Origin: Deltaproteobacteria bacterium
GTDB taxonomy: Bacteria; Myxococcota; B64-G9
DNA: 29,142 nucleotides
Direction: 5' to 3'
Assembly (NCBI GenBank): GCA_003647095.1
Contig: QMME01000005.1
Coordinates: 1-29,142, forward strand
Shown here piece by piece: positions 1-7,325 of the stretch (positions are counted from its first letter, which is position 1; each line of letters opens with the position of its first letter). The notes under the pieces are model-generated. The model saw only the letters and a list, made by a program, of their open reading frames with translations. It was not told the DNA's origin and searched no databases. The position numbers and the translations under genes are program-made.

Positions 1-646
1 CGGTGTCCTCGATAAAGAGGATGGCCCCCGCCAGCGAGGGCAGGAACTCCGTTCCCACCAGGCTGGCCAGTATCGACAGGTTGCCCCCGTAGAGGAAGCC
101 GCGGGTGCGCCCGCCCACCAGGGTCTTGAGTCGTCCCAGCGGCACCCGCCCGGGAACCCGCGGGTCGAACAGCAGCCGCCGCAACCACTGCAGCGCTCCC
201 CGGGGCAAGCGGCCCAGCTGGGTGACCACCGGCCCGTGGAAGGTGACGAATCCCCCCGGCCGGGAGAAGGCCAGCAGCAGGGCGGTGGCATCGGAAAAAC
301 CCACCAGCACCTTGGCGTGGTAACCGGCCGGCTCGGGACGCAGCAGATCGAGCAGGCGCGCCGAGCCATAGCCGCCGCGGATGCACCAGGCGGCGCTGCT
401 CTGCCGCTCCTGCAGCGCGCCCACCAGGCGAAAGACCCGGCTGCGATCGTTGCCAGCCAGGAATCCCTCCCGGGAGAACTCCTCGCGCTCCACCAGCGGC
501 TCGATCCCCAGGCGGCGCAACACCCGGCAACCCGAGTTGAAGGGTCCGCTGGCGAACGGGCTGGCCGGGGCGACGAGGCGCACCCGGTCACCGGCACGGA
601 GCCGGGGGGGTTTTCTCAACCTGACGTCGGGACTCATCGGGCGCAT
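1..646 (-). CDS. LD-carboxypeptidase (peptidase S66 / LdcA-MccF family), C-terminus cut by window edge
   Basis: Reverse-strand frame open from the ATG at 646 to the left edge, 215 codons. Members of S66 cut the bond before the terminal D-Ala of tetrapeptide stems in murein recycling, with a Ser-Glu-His triad. Visible hallmarks are an early APASP turn, IRGGYGS near residue 89, and GFSDAT near residue 116, whose Ser aligns with the family nucleophile. These are followed by TFHGPVV, then GGNLSILASLVGT and LFIEDT near the edge. The His-containing C-terminal third is outside the window (family about 300 residues). A G-rich stretch just upstream of 646 may be the ribosome site; in-frame ATGs at 664 and 637 are alternatives. 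It lies about 200 bp downstream of atpF on the same strand, so co-transcription is possible but not shown. No signal peptide is evident, which fits a cytoplasmic recycling enzyme. The family call is firm; the exact substrate is inferred. Confidence 0.85.
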   Translation of the reverse strand, partial: MRPMSPDVRLRKPPRLRAGDRVRLVAPASPFASGPFNSGCRVLRRLGIEPLVEREEFSREGFLAGNDRSRVFRLVGALQERQSSAAWCIRGGYGSARLLDLLRPEPAGYHAKVLVGFSDATALLLAFSRPGGFVTFHGPVVTQLGRLPRGALQWLRRLLFDPRVPGRVPLGRLKTLVGGRTRGFLYGGNLSILASLVGTEFLPSLAGAILFIEDT

Positions 647-738
647 GATACCCCCCGCCGCCATAAAAACAACCACAAAACCCGCCGCCGGCATTCACCC
701 GCCCGGAGTGTCTTCCCTCTCCGCGGCGACGTCGGTCC

Positions 739-756
739 CCGGCGGCGTGCCGCCGG
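739..756 (-). terminator. GC-rich hairpin in the atpF - carboxypeptidase gap
   Basis: Perfect inverted repeat CCGGCGGC-GT-GCCGCCGG. It lies about 100 bp past the atpF stop in the direction of transcription. There is no T-run after it, so an intrinsic terminator is uncertain; a pause or processing hairpin is equally possible. Nothing else recognisable is seen in 647-852. Confidence 0.3.
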
Positions 757-852
757 CCCCGGCAAAACCGCACACCGCGGCTCCAGAGACGATCCTCGTG
801 AACAGGGAGAAAAAGCTCGGCACCCGCCCCGTCGGCACACGGCCGGGAGCGA

Positions 853-1431
853 TCAGTGCCTGGCCTTCAGGTGGGCCGGCAGGCTGTCGATGTACTCCTG
901 GACGATGCGCCGGTGGCTCTCCTCGTCGAGGGTCTTGCTCAGCAGGTGGCCGGCGGCCTGGATGGCCAGGTCCACGGCCTGGGTCCGCAGTTCCGCCAGC
1001 GCCCGCGTTTTTTCTTCCTCGATCTGACGCCGGGAGCGCTCGACCAGTTCACCGGCTTCCTGGCGGGCCTTCTGCAGCAACTCGTTGCCGGCCTCCTGGG
1101 CCTCTTCCTTGGCCCGGGCCAGGAAGGCCGAGGCCTCGCGGCGTTGTTCGTCGAGGACCTGCTTCTGTTGCTCCAGGGCCTGCTCGGCTTCCGCCTGGGC
1201 CTTGTCGGCGCGATCCAGCGCATCGCGGATACGCTTTTCCCGCTCGCCTACCGCCTTGAGTACTGGCTTCCACAACAGCTTGCCCAGCACCAGCAGCAAC
1301 ACGACGAAGATGATGATGGTCCAGATCAGAGTGCCCGGGTGGACCGCCATCAAGGAGAAGCTCTCTCCCTCGCCTGCAGACCCGGCCAGCATGCTGGCCG
1401 CGCTGGTCGATACTTCGTACAATAGGGCCAT
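853..1431 (-). CDS. atpF: ATP synthase F0 subunit b
   Basis: 192 residues. The b subunit forms the peripheral stalk that ties the F1 head to the membrane a subunit. An N-terminal extension of about 30 residues precedes one membrane helix (TLIWTIIIFVVLLLVLGKLLW, about residues 34-54). After it comes a long charged coiled coil rich in Glu, Arg, Gln and Ala, ending in a delta-binding type tail (VDLAIQAAGHLLSKTLDEES). A strong GGAGGT site sits 6 nt before the ATG at 1431. It is the last gene of a five-gene F0 cluster, 57 bp after atpE. Only one b-type gene is present, and no atpH or other F1 gene follows, so F1 must be encoded elsewhere. Confidence 0.95.
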   Translation of the reverse strand: MALLYEVSTSAASMLAGSAGEGESFSLMAVHPGTLIWTIIIFVVLLLVLGKLLWKPVLKAVGEREKRIRDALDRADKAQAEAEQALEQQKQVLDEQRREASAFLARAKEEAQEAGNELLQKARQEAGELVERSRRQIEEEKTRALAELRTQAVDLAIQAAGHLLSKTLDEESHRRIVQEYIDSLPAHLKARH

Positions 1432-1488
1432 GCCGCACCTCCAGTGCGTTACGGGCCCCGGGTGGACTATGTCCGGGTGGCCGGGTTG

Positions 1489-1704
1489 TTACTTCAGCGC
1501 CATCAGGATGCAAACGACCTCGGCAAAGAGGGTCACGCCCTCGATCAAGGCCGCCGCGATGATCATCGAGGTACGGATGTCGCCCGAAGCGGACGGCTGG
1601 CGTGCCGTACCATGCATGGCGCCCTCGGCGATGCGACCGATGCCGTAGGCTCCGCCGATAACCGCCAACCCTGCTCCGATTCCTGCCGCCAGATGTGCCA
1701 GCAT
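1489..1704 (-). CDS. atpE: ATP synthase F0 subunit c
   Basis: 71 residues, two membrane helices joined by the polar RQP loop (residues 35-37) that contacts the central stalk. The ion-carrying carboxylate is Glu55 in ALIEGVTLF. The residue after it is Gly, and the first-helix position that is Gln in sodium-type c subunits is Ile here (GGAYGIG). The side chains of the sodium signature are therefore missing and proton coupling is expected (inference). The start is the ATG at 1704 behind an AAGGAGG site. Transcribed between atpB and atpF. Confidence 0.96.
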   Translation of the reverse strand: MLAHLAAGIGAGLAVIGGAYGIGRIAEGAMHGTARQPSASGDIRTSMIIAAALIEGVTLFAEVVCILMALK

Positions 1705-1740
1705 CTTTCTGCCTCCTTGGATGTTAGCTGTTTCGAACTC

Positions 1741-2586
1741 TCAATGTTCTCCGGCTACCAACAAGCCGATGAAAAGCGAAGTCAACATGGTAAAAATGTA
1801 TGCCTGCAAGAAAGCCACGAAGATTTCCAGGATGTACATGAACACCCCGAAGCCCACGGTGACCGGGGAGATCGCCAGGCCCATGACGAAGATGAGTCCG
1901 ATCAGGCTGAGGATGACGACGTGCCCGGCGGTCATGTTGGCAAAAAGCCGCACACACAGGGCAAAGGGCTTGGCGAAGATGCCCAGGATCTCCACCACGA
2001 TCATCACCGGTGCCAGCCACCAGGGAACCCCGGGGGGCACCAGGTGCCGGAAGTAACCAAAAACTCCCATCTGGCGCATGCCCGCAAACTGGATGGCCAC
2101 GAAGGCCACGAAGGCCAACCCGGCGGTGACCGAGATGTTGCCCGTGGCCGTCGAGCCGTATGGTATCAGGCCCAGCAGGTTGCAGGTGAGGATGAAGAAG
2201 AAAGTGGTGCACAGGAAGGGCGTGTAGCTGGGGGCATGGTGCTTGCCCATGGTGGCCACGGCGATCTCGTCGCGAATGAACAGGACGAAGCCCTCGATCA
2301 TGGACAGGAAGCCTCGGGGCACCAGGGCGATCTTGCGCCGCAGCAGCAAGGCCATGAGCAGCAGCAGGCCCGCCGCCACGAACATCATGATCACGTGCTT
2401 GCTGATGGACATGTTGACATCGATCCCGGCCAGTTGAAAGTGCCACAGGTGGGAATCGAGTTCCACCGACGATCCCCAGTGAGAGGAGGGCACTTCTATC
2501 TCCCAGCCGTTGATGATGTGGTGCAGGATCATGTTCTTGACCTGCTCGCCAACGTTCCCGGCCGCGTGTGCTCCGTGTTCAAGCAT
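1741..2586 (-). CDS. atpB: ATP synthase F0 subunit a
   Basis: 281 residues, polytopic membrane protein providing the two half-channels for the translocated ion. The essential arginine of the a subunit is present in KPFALCVRLFANMTAGH, in the fourth or fifth hydrophobic segment. Other family marks are NLLGLIPYG and the C-terminal LEIFVAFLQAYIFTMLT. The start chosen is the ATG at 2586, which overlaps the end of the AtpI-like gene by 8 bp, implying coupled translation. The open frame extends further upstream, but that part runs inside the upstream gene in another frame and does not match the family. Confidence 0.95.
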   Translation of the reverse strand: MLEHGAHAAGNVGEQVKNMILHHIINGWEIEVPSSHWGSSVELDSHLWHFQLAGIDVNMSISKHVIMMFVAAGLLLLMALLLRRKIALVPRGFLSMIEGFVLFIRDEIAVATMGKHHAPSYTPFLCTTFFFILTCNLLGLIPYGSTATGNISVTAGLAFVAFVAIQFAGMRQMGVFGYFRHLVPPGVPWWLAPVMIVVEILGIFAKPFALCVRLFANMTAGHVVILSLIGLIFVMGLAISPVTVGFGVFMYILEIFVAFLQAYIFTMLTSLFIGLLVAGEH

Positions 2587-3001
2587 TGTCGGATACTCCC
2601 GCAGTGGCGGTGCCACGTCTGGCATGCCGCTCGATGGCCACGATCTCGACAAACATGAAAACCAGGAAACCACCCAGCAACCCGCCGACGAAACCCTCGG
2701 CGGAAAGGGCCGTGAGCCCCACCACCAGGCCCAGCAGCAACCCGCTTACCGCCAGGCGCACCAGCATGCCTCCGAAGACGGCCCGCATGAGCCGCTGCAG
2801 GTCCACCGCCAGTGCCCGGCTTATTCCCCACCAGCCGGCCAGGCCCAGCAGGCAAGCCAGGCCCCAGCCCAGGCCGGCCGAGTGCCAAGTGGTGCCGCCC
2901 AGCAGCAGGGCCGCGGTTCCTCCGGCCAGGCCCAGCAGGACGATGAACAGGTACGGAAGCCGTGCCGCTCGGCCGGTGCCGCTGACGTTACGCTTGGTCA
3001 T
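2579..3001 (-). CDS. AtpI-like small membrane protein of the ATP synthase operon
   Basis: About 140 residues with four predicted membrane helices (FIVLLGLAGGTAALLLGG, a middle pair rich in Gly/Leu, and GGLLGGFLVFMFVEIVAIER). Position and helix pattern fit the UncI/AtpI-type assembly factors found upstream of atpB, which help c-ring assembly or magnesium handling; sequence recognition is weak. The start is ambiguous: ATG at 3001 with GGAGAGG directly upstream, or ATG at 3016. Either one overlaps the end of atpZ, and the gene overlaps atpB by 8 bp, so all three are translationally linked. Confidence 0.7.
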   Translation of the reverse strand: MTKRNVSGTGRAARLPYLFIVLLGLAGGTAALLLGGTTWHSAGLGWGLACLLGLAGWWGISRALAVDLQRLMRAVFGGMLVRLAVSGLLLGLVVGLTALSAEGFVGGLLGGFLVFMFVEIVAIERHARRGTATAGVSDNA

Positions 3002-3239
3002 CCTCTCCGTCGCCATCCTCTGCCCGGCGCCTGTCAAGGTGCAGGACTATCTTGAAAAAGTGGTAGAATCCCGAAGCCATACCCAGCAACGACCCGGCCA
3101 GCAACAGCCAGGGCTTGGTACCCAGCTTGCCGTCGAGCCAGTAGCCGATTCCCACTCCGACCACCATGCAGCCGAGAAACATGCTGCCGATGTTCAGGTA
3201 AGGTGCTACCTTTCTCAGGGAATCTGACCCTTTCCACAC
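2988..3239 (-). CDS. atpZ: AtpZ/AtpI family protein (F0F1 ATPase accessory)
   Basis: 83 residues with two membrane helices (about 14-34 and 42-62) carrying GxGxGYWLDGKLGTKPWLLLAGSLLG, typical of the short AtpZ group. These proteins associate with AtpI in c-ring assembly and divalent cation transport. The start is a GTG at 3239 placed 4 nt after GGAGGAG, a clear ribosome site. The acidic, charged tail (RRRAEDGDGEDDQA) overlaps the next gene. It is the first gene of the F0 cluster, separated from the upstream lipoprotein gene by 133 bp in which a promoter should lie; only a weak candidate (TTGATC with TATGTC 17 bp on, about 3260-3290) was seen. Confidence 0.8.
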   Translation of the reverse strand: MWKGSDSLRKVAPYLNIGSMFLGCMVVGVGIGYWLDGKLGTKPWLLLAGSLLGMASGFYHFFKIVLHLDRRRAEDGDGEDDQA

Positions 3240-3372
3240 CAGCTCCTCCAGCGCCGCAGGGACATATCACGCCATGGATGCCAGATCAACAGTTTTGATA
3301 GAAAATTTTTCTTGAAGGACCTTTTCCGGCGGTGTCGACCGTACCGTGCTTTTCCCTACAAAAAACAAGTTG

Positions 3373-4692
3373 TTACTTGCCAGGGCCGGGCACGGGAGAG
3401 GGTTTTTCCGGGGCAGTGTCCGTTTTCTTTACCGGCTGCTTTTTTTCCGGTGGTGCCTGCCCCGTTGTTGCAGCCGGCCCGGCCGAGGCACCGCTCGCCG
3501 GCGCGCCGGAGTCACCGGTTGCCGGTTTACCACGCTTCCGGCCCGTTTCCTCCAGTCCTGGTTGCCGCCGGTTCCCTCGCTGCTGGCCATGTTCCTCCGG
3601 GGTGGAACCGGTGGCGGGCTCGGCCTTTCCTTTCCCTGCCGGGCCGGGCCGGGACTCCTGGCGCGCACCGGTTGCCGCAGCTGGCCGGGTCTGCGTATCG
3701 GCTGTCTTGCCGGGGCGCGGGGCCCCGGCCTTGCCGGTCGTCGTCCCGGTCACCGGCTCTTTCCCGCTTGCCTTGCCCCCGGAGGGCTTCACCGCCGGTG
3801 CCGCCCTGCGAAAGGAGGGGGCAGGCGGCGACGTCGCCGGGCGAGCATTACCGGGTCTTGCCGTCGCCTCGACTTCCTGCCCCGGAAATCCCTCCTTGCG
3901 CATCTGCTCGCGCACCTGGCTCAGGCTGATCTGGACGATGTCCGGGCGCGGGTGGTGCGGCAGTGCCGCCAGGAAAGCCCGCTCGGCCCTGGGCAAAGCA
4001 CCCAGTTGCTGGTAGCACAGTCCCTGCTCGTAGAGGCTGCGTGAAGCGATGTCGTCCGAGGGATGCATGAGCTGCAGCTTGGCGTGGGCCTCGGCCGCCT
4101 CTCGATAGCGGCCCTCGACGTAGTAGGAGTTGGCCAGCAGCAGCATGCCCTCGGCGGCCAGCCTGGTGTCCTTGTGACTTTCCACCAGCAGGCGGGCCTC
4201 GGCCCGGGCCTGGTCGAACTGACGCAGGGTGAAATAGCACTGGGCGATGCGGTAACGATAGGGCCCGGTGTCCTGCTGGTCGGAAAACTGGTTGATCAGC
4301 CTTTCGAACTCCAGGGAGGCGTTGCGGTAGTCGCGCAGGCGATCGTAGAAGATGTTGGCTATCTCCAGCTGTACCTGGAAAGCCAGGTTGCCCTCTATTC
4401 CCAGCTTGAGGGCCTCGCGCAGCCGGGCCACCGCCCGGCGCGGTTCACCCAGGTAAAGATGTTCCACCTTGCCGGCCTGGTACAGTGCCCGGGCCCGCCA
4501 CGACAGCGCCTGGGGATCGTCTCTGCGGCTCAGGCGCCGAGCCAGGGCCAGGAAGTATATCTCGGCGTCCTGGTAGGCCCCCTCGTAAATCATCTCCATG
4601 CCCCGGGTCATCTGCCCCTGGTAATCGTCACCCTGGCAGGTCATCAACGCCGGCACCAGCAAGGCCAGCAGTAGCTGCTCGACCCTTCTCAA
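3373..4692 (-). CDS. TPR-repeat lipoprotein with long Pro/Ala/Lys/Gly-rich tail
   Basis: 439 residues. The N-terminus is a lipoprotein-type signal: basic MRR, a Leu/Ala core and Cys19 after LMT (Thr at -1 is unusual). Residues about 28-265 are helical TPR-like repeats (AYQDAEIYFLAL, RYRIAQCYFTLRQFDQARAEA, LLANSYYVEGRYREAAEAHAKL, YEQGLCYQQLGALPRAERAFLAAL). Residues about 270-439 are a low-complexity tail of Pro, Ala, Gly, Lys, Arg, Glu and Thr, probably disordered. The start is a TTG at 4692 overlapping the gyrA stop as TTGA, with a GGAAGG site upstream, so it is coupled to gyrA. The repeats resemble BamD/YbgF-like envelope TPR proteins, but no specific family is recognised. A periplasmic scaffold anchored in the outer membrane is an inference. 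Confidence 0.75.
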   Translation of the reverse strand: MRRVEQLLLALLVPALMTCQGDDYQGQMTRGMEMIYEGAYQDAEIYFLALARRLSRRDDPQALSWRARALYQAGKVEHLYLGEPRRAVARLREALKLGIEGNLAFQVQLEIANIFYDRLRDYRNASLEFERLINQFSDQQDTGPYRYRIAQCYFTLRQFDQARAEARLLVESHKDTRLAAEGMLLLANSYYVEGRYREAAEAHAKLQLMHPSDDIASRSLYEQGLCYQQLGALPRAERAFLAALPHHPRPDIVQISLSQVREQMRKEGFPGQEVEATARPGNARPATSPPAPSFRRAAPAVKPSGGKASGKEPVTGTTTGKAGAPRPGKTADTQTRPAAATGARQESRPGPAGKGKAEPATGSTPEEHGQQRGNRRQPGLEETGRKRGKPATGDSGAPASGASAGPAATTGQAPPEKKQPVKKTDTAPEKPSPVPGPGK

Positions 4693-7139
4693 CGGCCTTC
4701 CTCTTCCTCTTCGTGTTCCGCCAGCCGGGCCAGGCCCACCACGCGCTGCCCCTCCTTCAGGTCAATCAGGCGCACTCCCTGGGTATCACGCCCCAGGATG
4801 GGAATGCCGGTGACGCTGGTGCGGATTATCATGCCTCCGTCGGTGATCAACATCAGGTCATCGTCGTTGGCCACTTGCATCACTCCCACCACCGGCCCGG
4901 TCTTTCCGGTGATGCTGCAGGTCTTGACGCCCACGCCGCCGCGGGCAATGAGACGGTACTCGTCAAGCTCCGAGCGCTTGCCGTACCCGTTCTCGGTCAC
5001 GGTGAGAATGGTGGCACCGGGATCCACCACCTCCATCGACACCACCCGATCATTGTTGTCGCGCAGGCGTATACCCCGCACCCCCCGGGCCACCCGGCCC
5101 ATGGCGCGAACCTCGGCCTCGCGGAACCTCACCGTCATGCCGTTGCGGGTACTGATGAGGATTTCCTGTTCGCCGGCTGTGAGGCTGGCGGCGATGACCT
5201 CGTCGCCTTCATCAACGCCCATGGCCTTGATGCCGGCCACGTTGATGTTGGCGAACAGCTCCAGCCGGCTTTTCTTGATGTAGCCCCGGCGGGAAACGGT
5301 GCACAGGTACTGGCCCTCGGCCTGCTCGAAGCTGCGCACCGGCACGATGGCGGCCACCGCCTCCGAGGACTTGAGCCGCGCCAGGTTGACGATGGCCGTG
5401 CCCTTGGCGGCCGGACCCGCCTCCGGCAACTGGTGAACTTTCAGGGCATGGGCTCGACCCGTCTGGGTGATCACCAGGATGGTGGAGTGGGTGGAGGCGA
5501 TGAAGACCTTCTCCACGAAATCCTGCTCGCGGGTGTTCATGCCGCTGCGCCCCCGTCCGCCCCGGCGCTGGCGCCGGTAGGTGTTCAGCGGGGTGCGCTT
5601 GACGTAACCGGCATGGCTCACGGTCACCACGTGATCCTCGTCGACCAGCAGATCCTCGACGGTGATCTCCTGGGTCTGGGTGGTGATCTCGGTACGGCGG
5701 GCATCACCGTAGCTCTTGGCCACCTGCTCGAGCTCCTCCACCACCACGTTCATGAGCTTGCCCAGGTCGTCGAGTATGGCTTCCAGGCGTTCGATCTCGG
5801 CGCGCAGCTGCTCGAGCTCCTGCTCTATCTTCTGCCGCTCCAGCCCGGTGAGACGCTGCAAGCGCATGTCGAGGATGGCCTGGGCCTGCAGTTCGGTAAG
5901 GTCGAACTGTTCCATCAACCCTTGTCGGGCCTGGGCGGCATCGCGACTGGCCCGGATCAGGTTGATCACGGCATCGATGTTGTCCAGGGCTATGATCAGC
6001 CCTTCCAGTATGTGGGCCCGGGCGCGGGCCTGTTTCAACTCGTAGCTGCAGCGCCGGCGTACCACCTCGCGGCGGTGATCCACGTAGTGCTCCAGCATCT
6101 GTTTCAGGTCCAGCACCCGCGGCTGGCCGCCGACTATGGCCAGCATGATGATCCCGAAGGAACTCTGCATGGGGGTGTGCTTGAACAGCTGGTTGAGCAC
6201 CACCTCGTAGACGGCGTCTTTCTTCAGCTCGATCACCACGCGCAGGCCGCGGCGATCGCTCTCGTCGCGCAGGTCAGAGATGCCGCTGATTTTCTTGTCG
6301 CGTACCAGTTCGGCTATCCGTTCCACCAGGCGGGCCTTGTTCACCTGGTAGGGGACCTCGGTGACCACTATGGCCTGGCGTCCCTTGCCCCGCTCTTCCT
6401 GCTCCACCCGGGCCCGCACCGCCACCACTCCCCGGCCACCATGGTAGGCCTGCTTGATTCCGCCGGTGCCATAGATGATACCTCCGGTGGGAAAGTCCGG
6501 ACCGGGTACCAGCTGCATGAGGTCGTCGACGCTGCAGTCGGGATGGCGTATCAGGTATATGGTAGCGGCCACCACCTCGGACAGGTTGTGGGGAGGAATG
6601 TTGGTGGCCATGCCCACGGCGATGCCCGTGGAGCCGTTGACGAGCAGGTTGGGCAGGCGCGCGGGCAGGATGGTCGGTTCCTGGGCGGAGCCGTCGAAGT
6701 TGGGAACGAAGTCGACGGTTTCCTTCTCGATGTCGGCCAGCATCTCCTCGGCCAGGCGGGCCATGCGGGTCTCGGTGTAGCGGTAGGCGGCGGGGGGATC
6801 GCCGTCGATGGAACCGAAATTACCCTGCCCATCGACCAGCGGGTAGCGCATGTTCCAGTCCTGGGCCATGCGTACCAGCGCCTCGTACACGGCCGCGTCG
6901 CCGTGGGGATGGTACTTCTTGAGCACCTCGCCGACCACACCGGCGCACTTGGAATACTTGCGGTTGTGCAGCAATCCCTCGGTGTACATGGCATAGAGGA
7001 TGCGCCGGTGCACCGGCTTGAGGCCGTCGCGTACATCCGGCAGGGCCCGGCCGATGATGACGCTCATGGCGTAGTCGAGATAGGAGTTCCTCATCTCGTC
7101 TTCGATGTTGACCTGATACTTTATTGCCGACTCGGCCAT
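4689..7139 (-). CDS. gyrA: DNA gyrase subunit A
   Basis: 816 residues from the ATG at 7139 behind a GGAGGGAG site. GyrA supplies the breakage-reunion and DNA-wrapping parts of the A2B2 gyrase that introduces negative supercoils. The catalytic tyrosine is Tyr121 in AAYRYTETRM. The GyrA box QRRGGRG opens the C-terminal wrapping domain and separates this from ParC, and the tail ends in a run of Glu (EHEEEEEGR). The quinolone pocket reads HPHGDAAVYE: Ala82 stands where E. coli has Ser83, and Glu86 where it has Asp87. Its stop overlaps the start of the TPR lipoprotein gene by 4 bp. A promoter and two leader hairpins lie upstream. Confidence 0.98.
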   Translation of the reverse strand: MAESAIKYQVNIEDEMRNSYLDYAMSVIIGRALPDVRDGLKPVHRRILYAMYTEGLLHNRKYSKCAGVVGEVLKKYHPHGDAAVYEALVRMAQDWNMRYPLVDGQGNFGSIDGDPPAAYRYTETRMARLAEEMLADIEKETVDFVPNFDGSAQEPTILPARLPNLLVNGSTGIAVGMATNIPPHNLSEVVAATIYLIRHPDCSVDDLMQLVPGPDFPTGGIIYGTGGIKQAYHGGRGVVAVRARVEQEERGKGRQAIVVTEVPYQVNKARLVERIAELVRDKKISGISDLRDESDRRGLRVVIELKKDAVYEVVLNQLFKHTPMQSSFGIIMLAIVGGQPRVLDLKQMLEHYVDHRREVVRRRCSYELKQARARAHILEGLIIALDNIDAVINLIRASRDAAQARQGLMEQFDLTELQAQAILDMRLQRLTGLERQKIEQELEQLRAEIERLEAILDDLGKLMNVVVEELEQVAKSYGDARRTEITTQTQEITVEDLLVDEDHVVTVSHAGYVKRTPLNTYRRQRRGGRGRSGMNTREQDFVEKVFIASTHSTILVITQTGRAHALKVHQLPEAGPAAKGTAIVNLARLKSSEAVAAIVPVRSFEQAEGQYLCTVSRRGYIKKSRLELFANINVAGIKAMGVDEGDEVIAASLTAGEQEILISTRNGMTVRFREAEVRAMGRVARGVRGIRLRDNNDRVVSMEVVDPGATILTVTENGYGKRSELDEYRLIARGGVGVKTCSITGKTGPVVGVMQVANDDDLMLITDGGMIIRTSVTGIPILGRDTQGVRLIDLKEGQRVVGLARLAEHEEEEEGR

Positions 7140-7161
7140 GCTCCCTCCACCTTTCCTGCCA

Positions 7162-7176
7162 CGGGTTCGCAACCCG
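7162..7176 (-). promoter_or_regulatory. gyrA leader hairpin 2
   Basis: Inverted repeat CGGGTT-CGC-AACCCG between the first leader hairpin and the gyrA ribosome site. In the transcript it is a 6-bp stem with a 3-nt loop, ending roughly 10 nt before the ribosome site. Function unknown. Confidence 0.5.
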
Positions 7177-7178
7177 GT

Positions 7179-7196
7179 GATTCTTCGAAAAGAATC
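7179..7196 (-). promoter_or_regulatory. gyrA leader hairpin 1, UUCG-type loop
   Basis: On the transcribed strand the sequence reads GATTCTT-TTCG-AAGAATC: a perfect 7-bp stem with a UUCG loop. If the promoter at 7205-7232 is used, this hairpin is almost the first thing in the gyrA mRNA. As DNA it is an 18-bp near-palindrome, so a protein binding site is the alternative reading. Confidence 0.55.
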
Positions 7197-7204
7197 GCTT
7201 GCCG

Positions 7205-7232
7205 GTGTAACACCACGGAGCGTTCATGTCAA
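7205..7232 (-). promoter_or_regulatory. gyrA promoter
   Basis: A perfect -35 TTGACA (7227-7232) is followed 16 bp on by TTACAC (7205-7210), a poor -10. Transcription would start near 7198, giving a leader of about 60 nt. A consensus TATAAT also exists on this strand at 7279-7284 but lacks a good -35. Confidence 0.55.
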
Positions 7233-7288
7233 CGAATTTCCGCCCCCGCAACTAACGATAAATCAACAATATCAGCGGATTATACGGT

Positions 7289-7318
7289 TTGACGGGCTGC
7301 CGTGAGACATACTACACT
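7289..7318 (+). promoter_or_regulatory. Promoter for the 7.3-kb uncharacterised gene
   Basis: TTGACG (7289-7294), 18-bp spacer, TACACT (7313-7318). The predicted start of transcription falls at about 7325, the base next to the ATG at 7326. This would give a leaderless mRNA and agrees with the lack of a ribosome site. Confidence 0.45.
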
Positions 7319-7325
7319 CGAGCAC

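Noticed and set aside
241..270. Suspected frameshift in the LD-carboxypeptidase around a C6 run
   Set aside because: Recounting the run gives a continuous frame through FVTFHGPVV with the family motifs intact on both sides.
634..840. Small minus-strand frames in the atpF-carboxypeptidase gap
   Set aside because: Arg/Gly/Cys-rich composition typical of noncoding GC-rich sequence, no ribosome site, and overlap with the carboxypeptidase start.
7181..7196. gyrA leader palindrome as a LexA or CIRCE operator
   Set aside because: It does not match CTGT-N8-ACAG, CGAAC-N4-GTTCG or TTAGCACTC-N9-GAGTGCTAA.
7279..7284. Perfect TATAAT on the minus strand as the main gyrA promoter
   Set aside because: No acceptable -35 at 16-18 bp; it remains possible as a secondary start but is not listed as a feature.
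4485..7292. Very long open frame on the plus strand opposite gyrA
   Set aside because: It mirrors gyrA in a GC-rich genome; the product is His/Gln/Leu-rich nonsense with no family resemblance. The same applies to the long frames opposite gyrB (10068-12104), atpB (1444-2658) and mnmE/mnmG (20816-22852).
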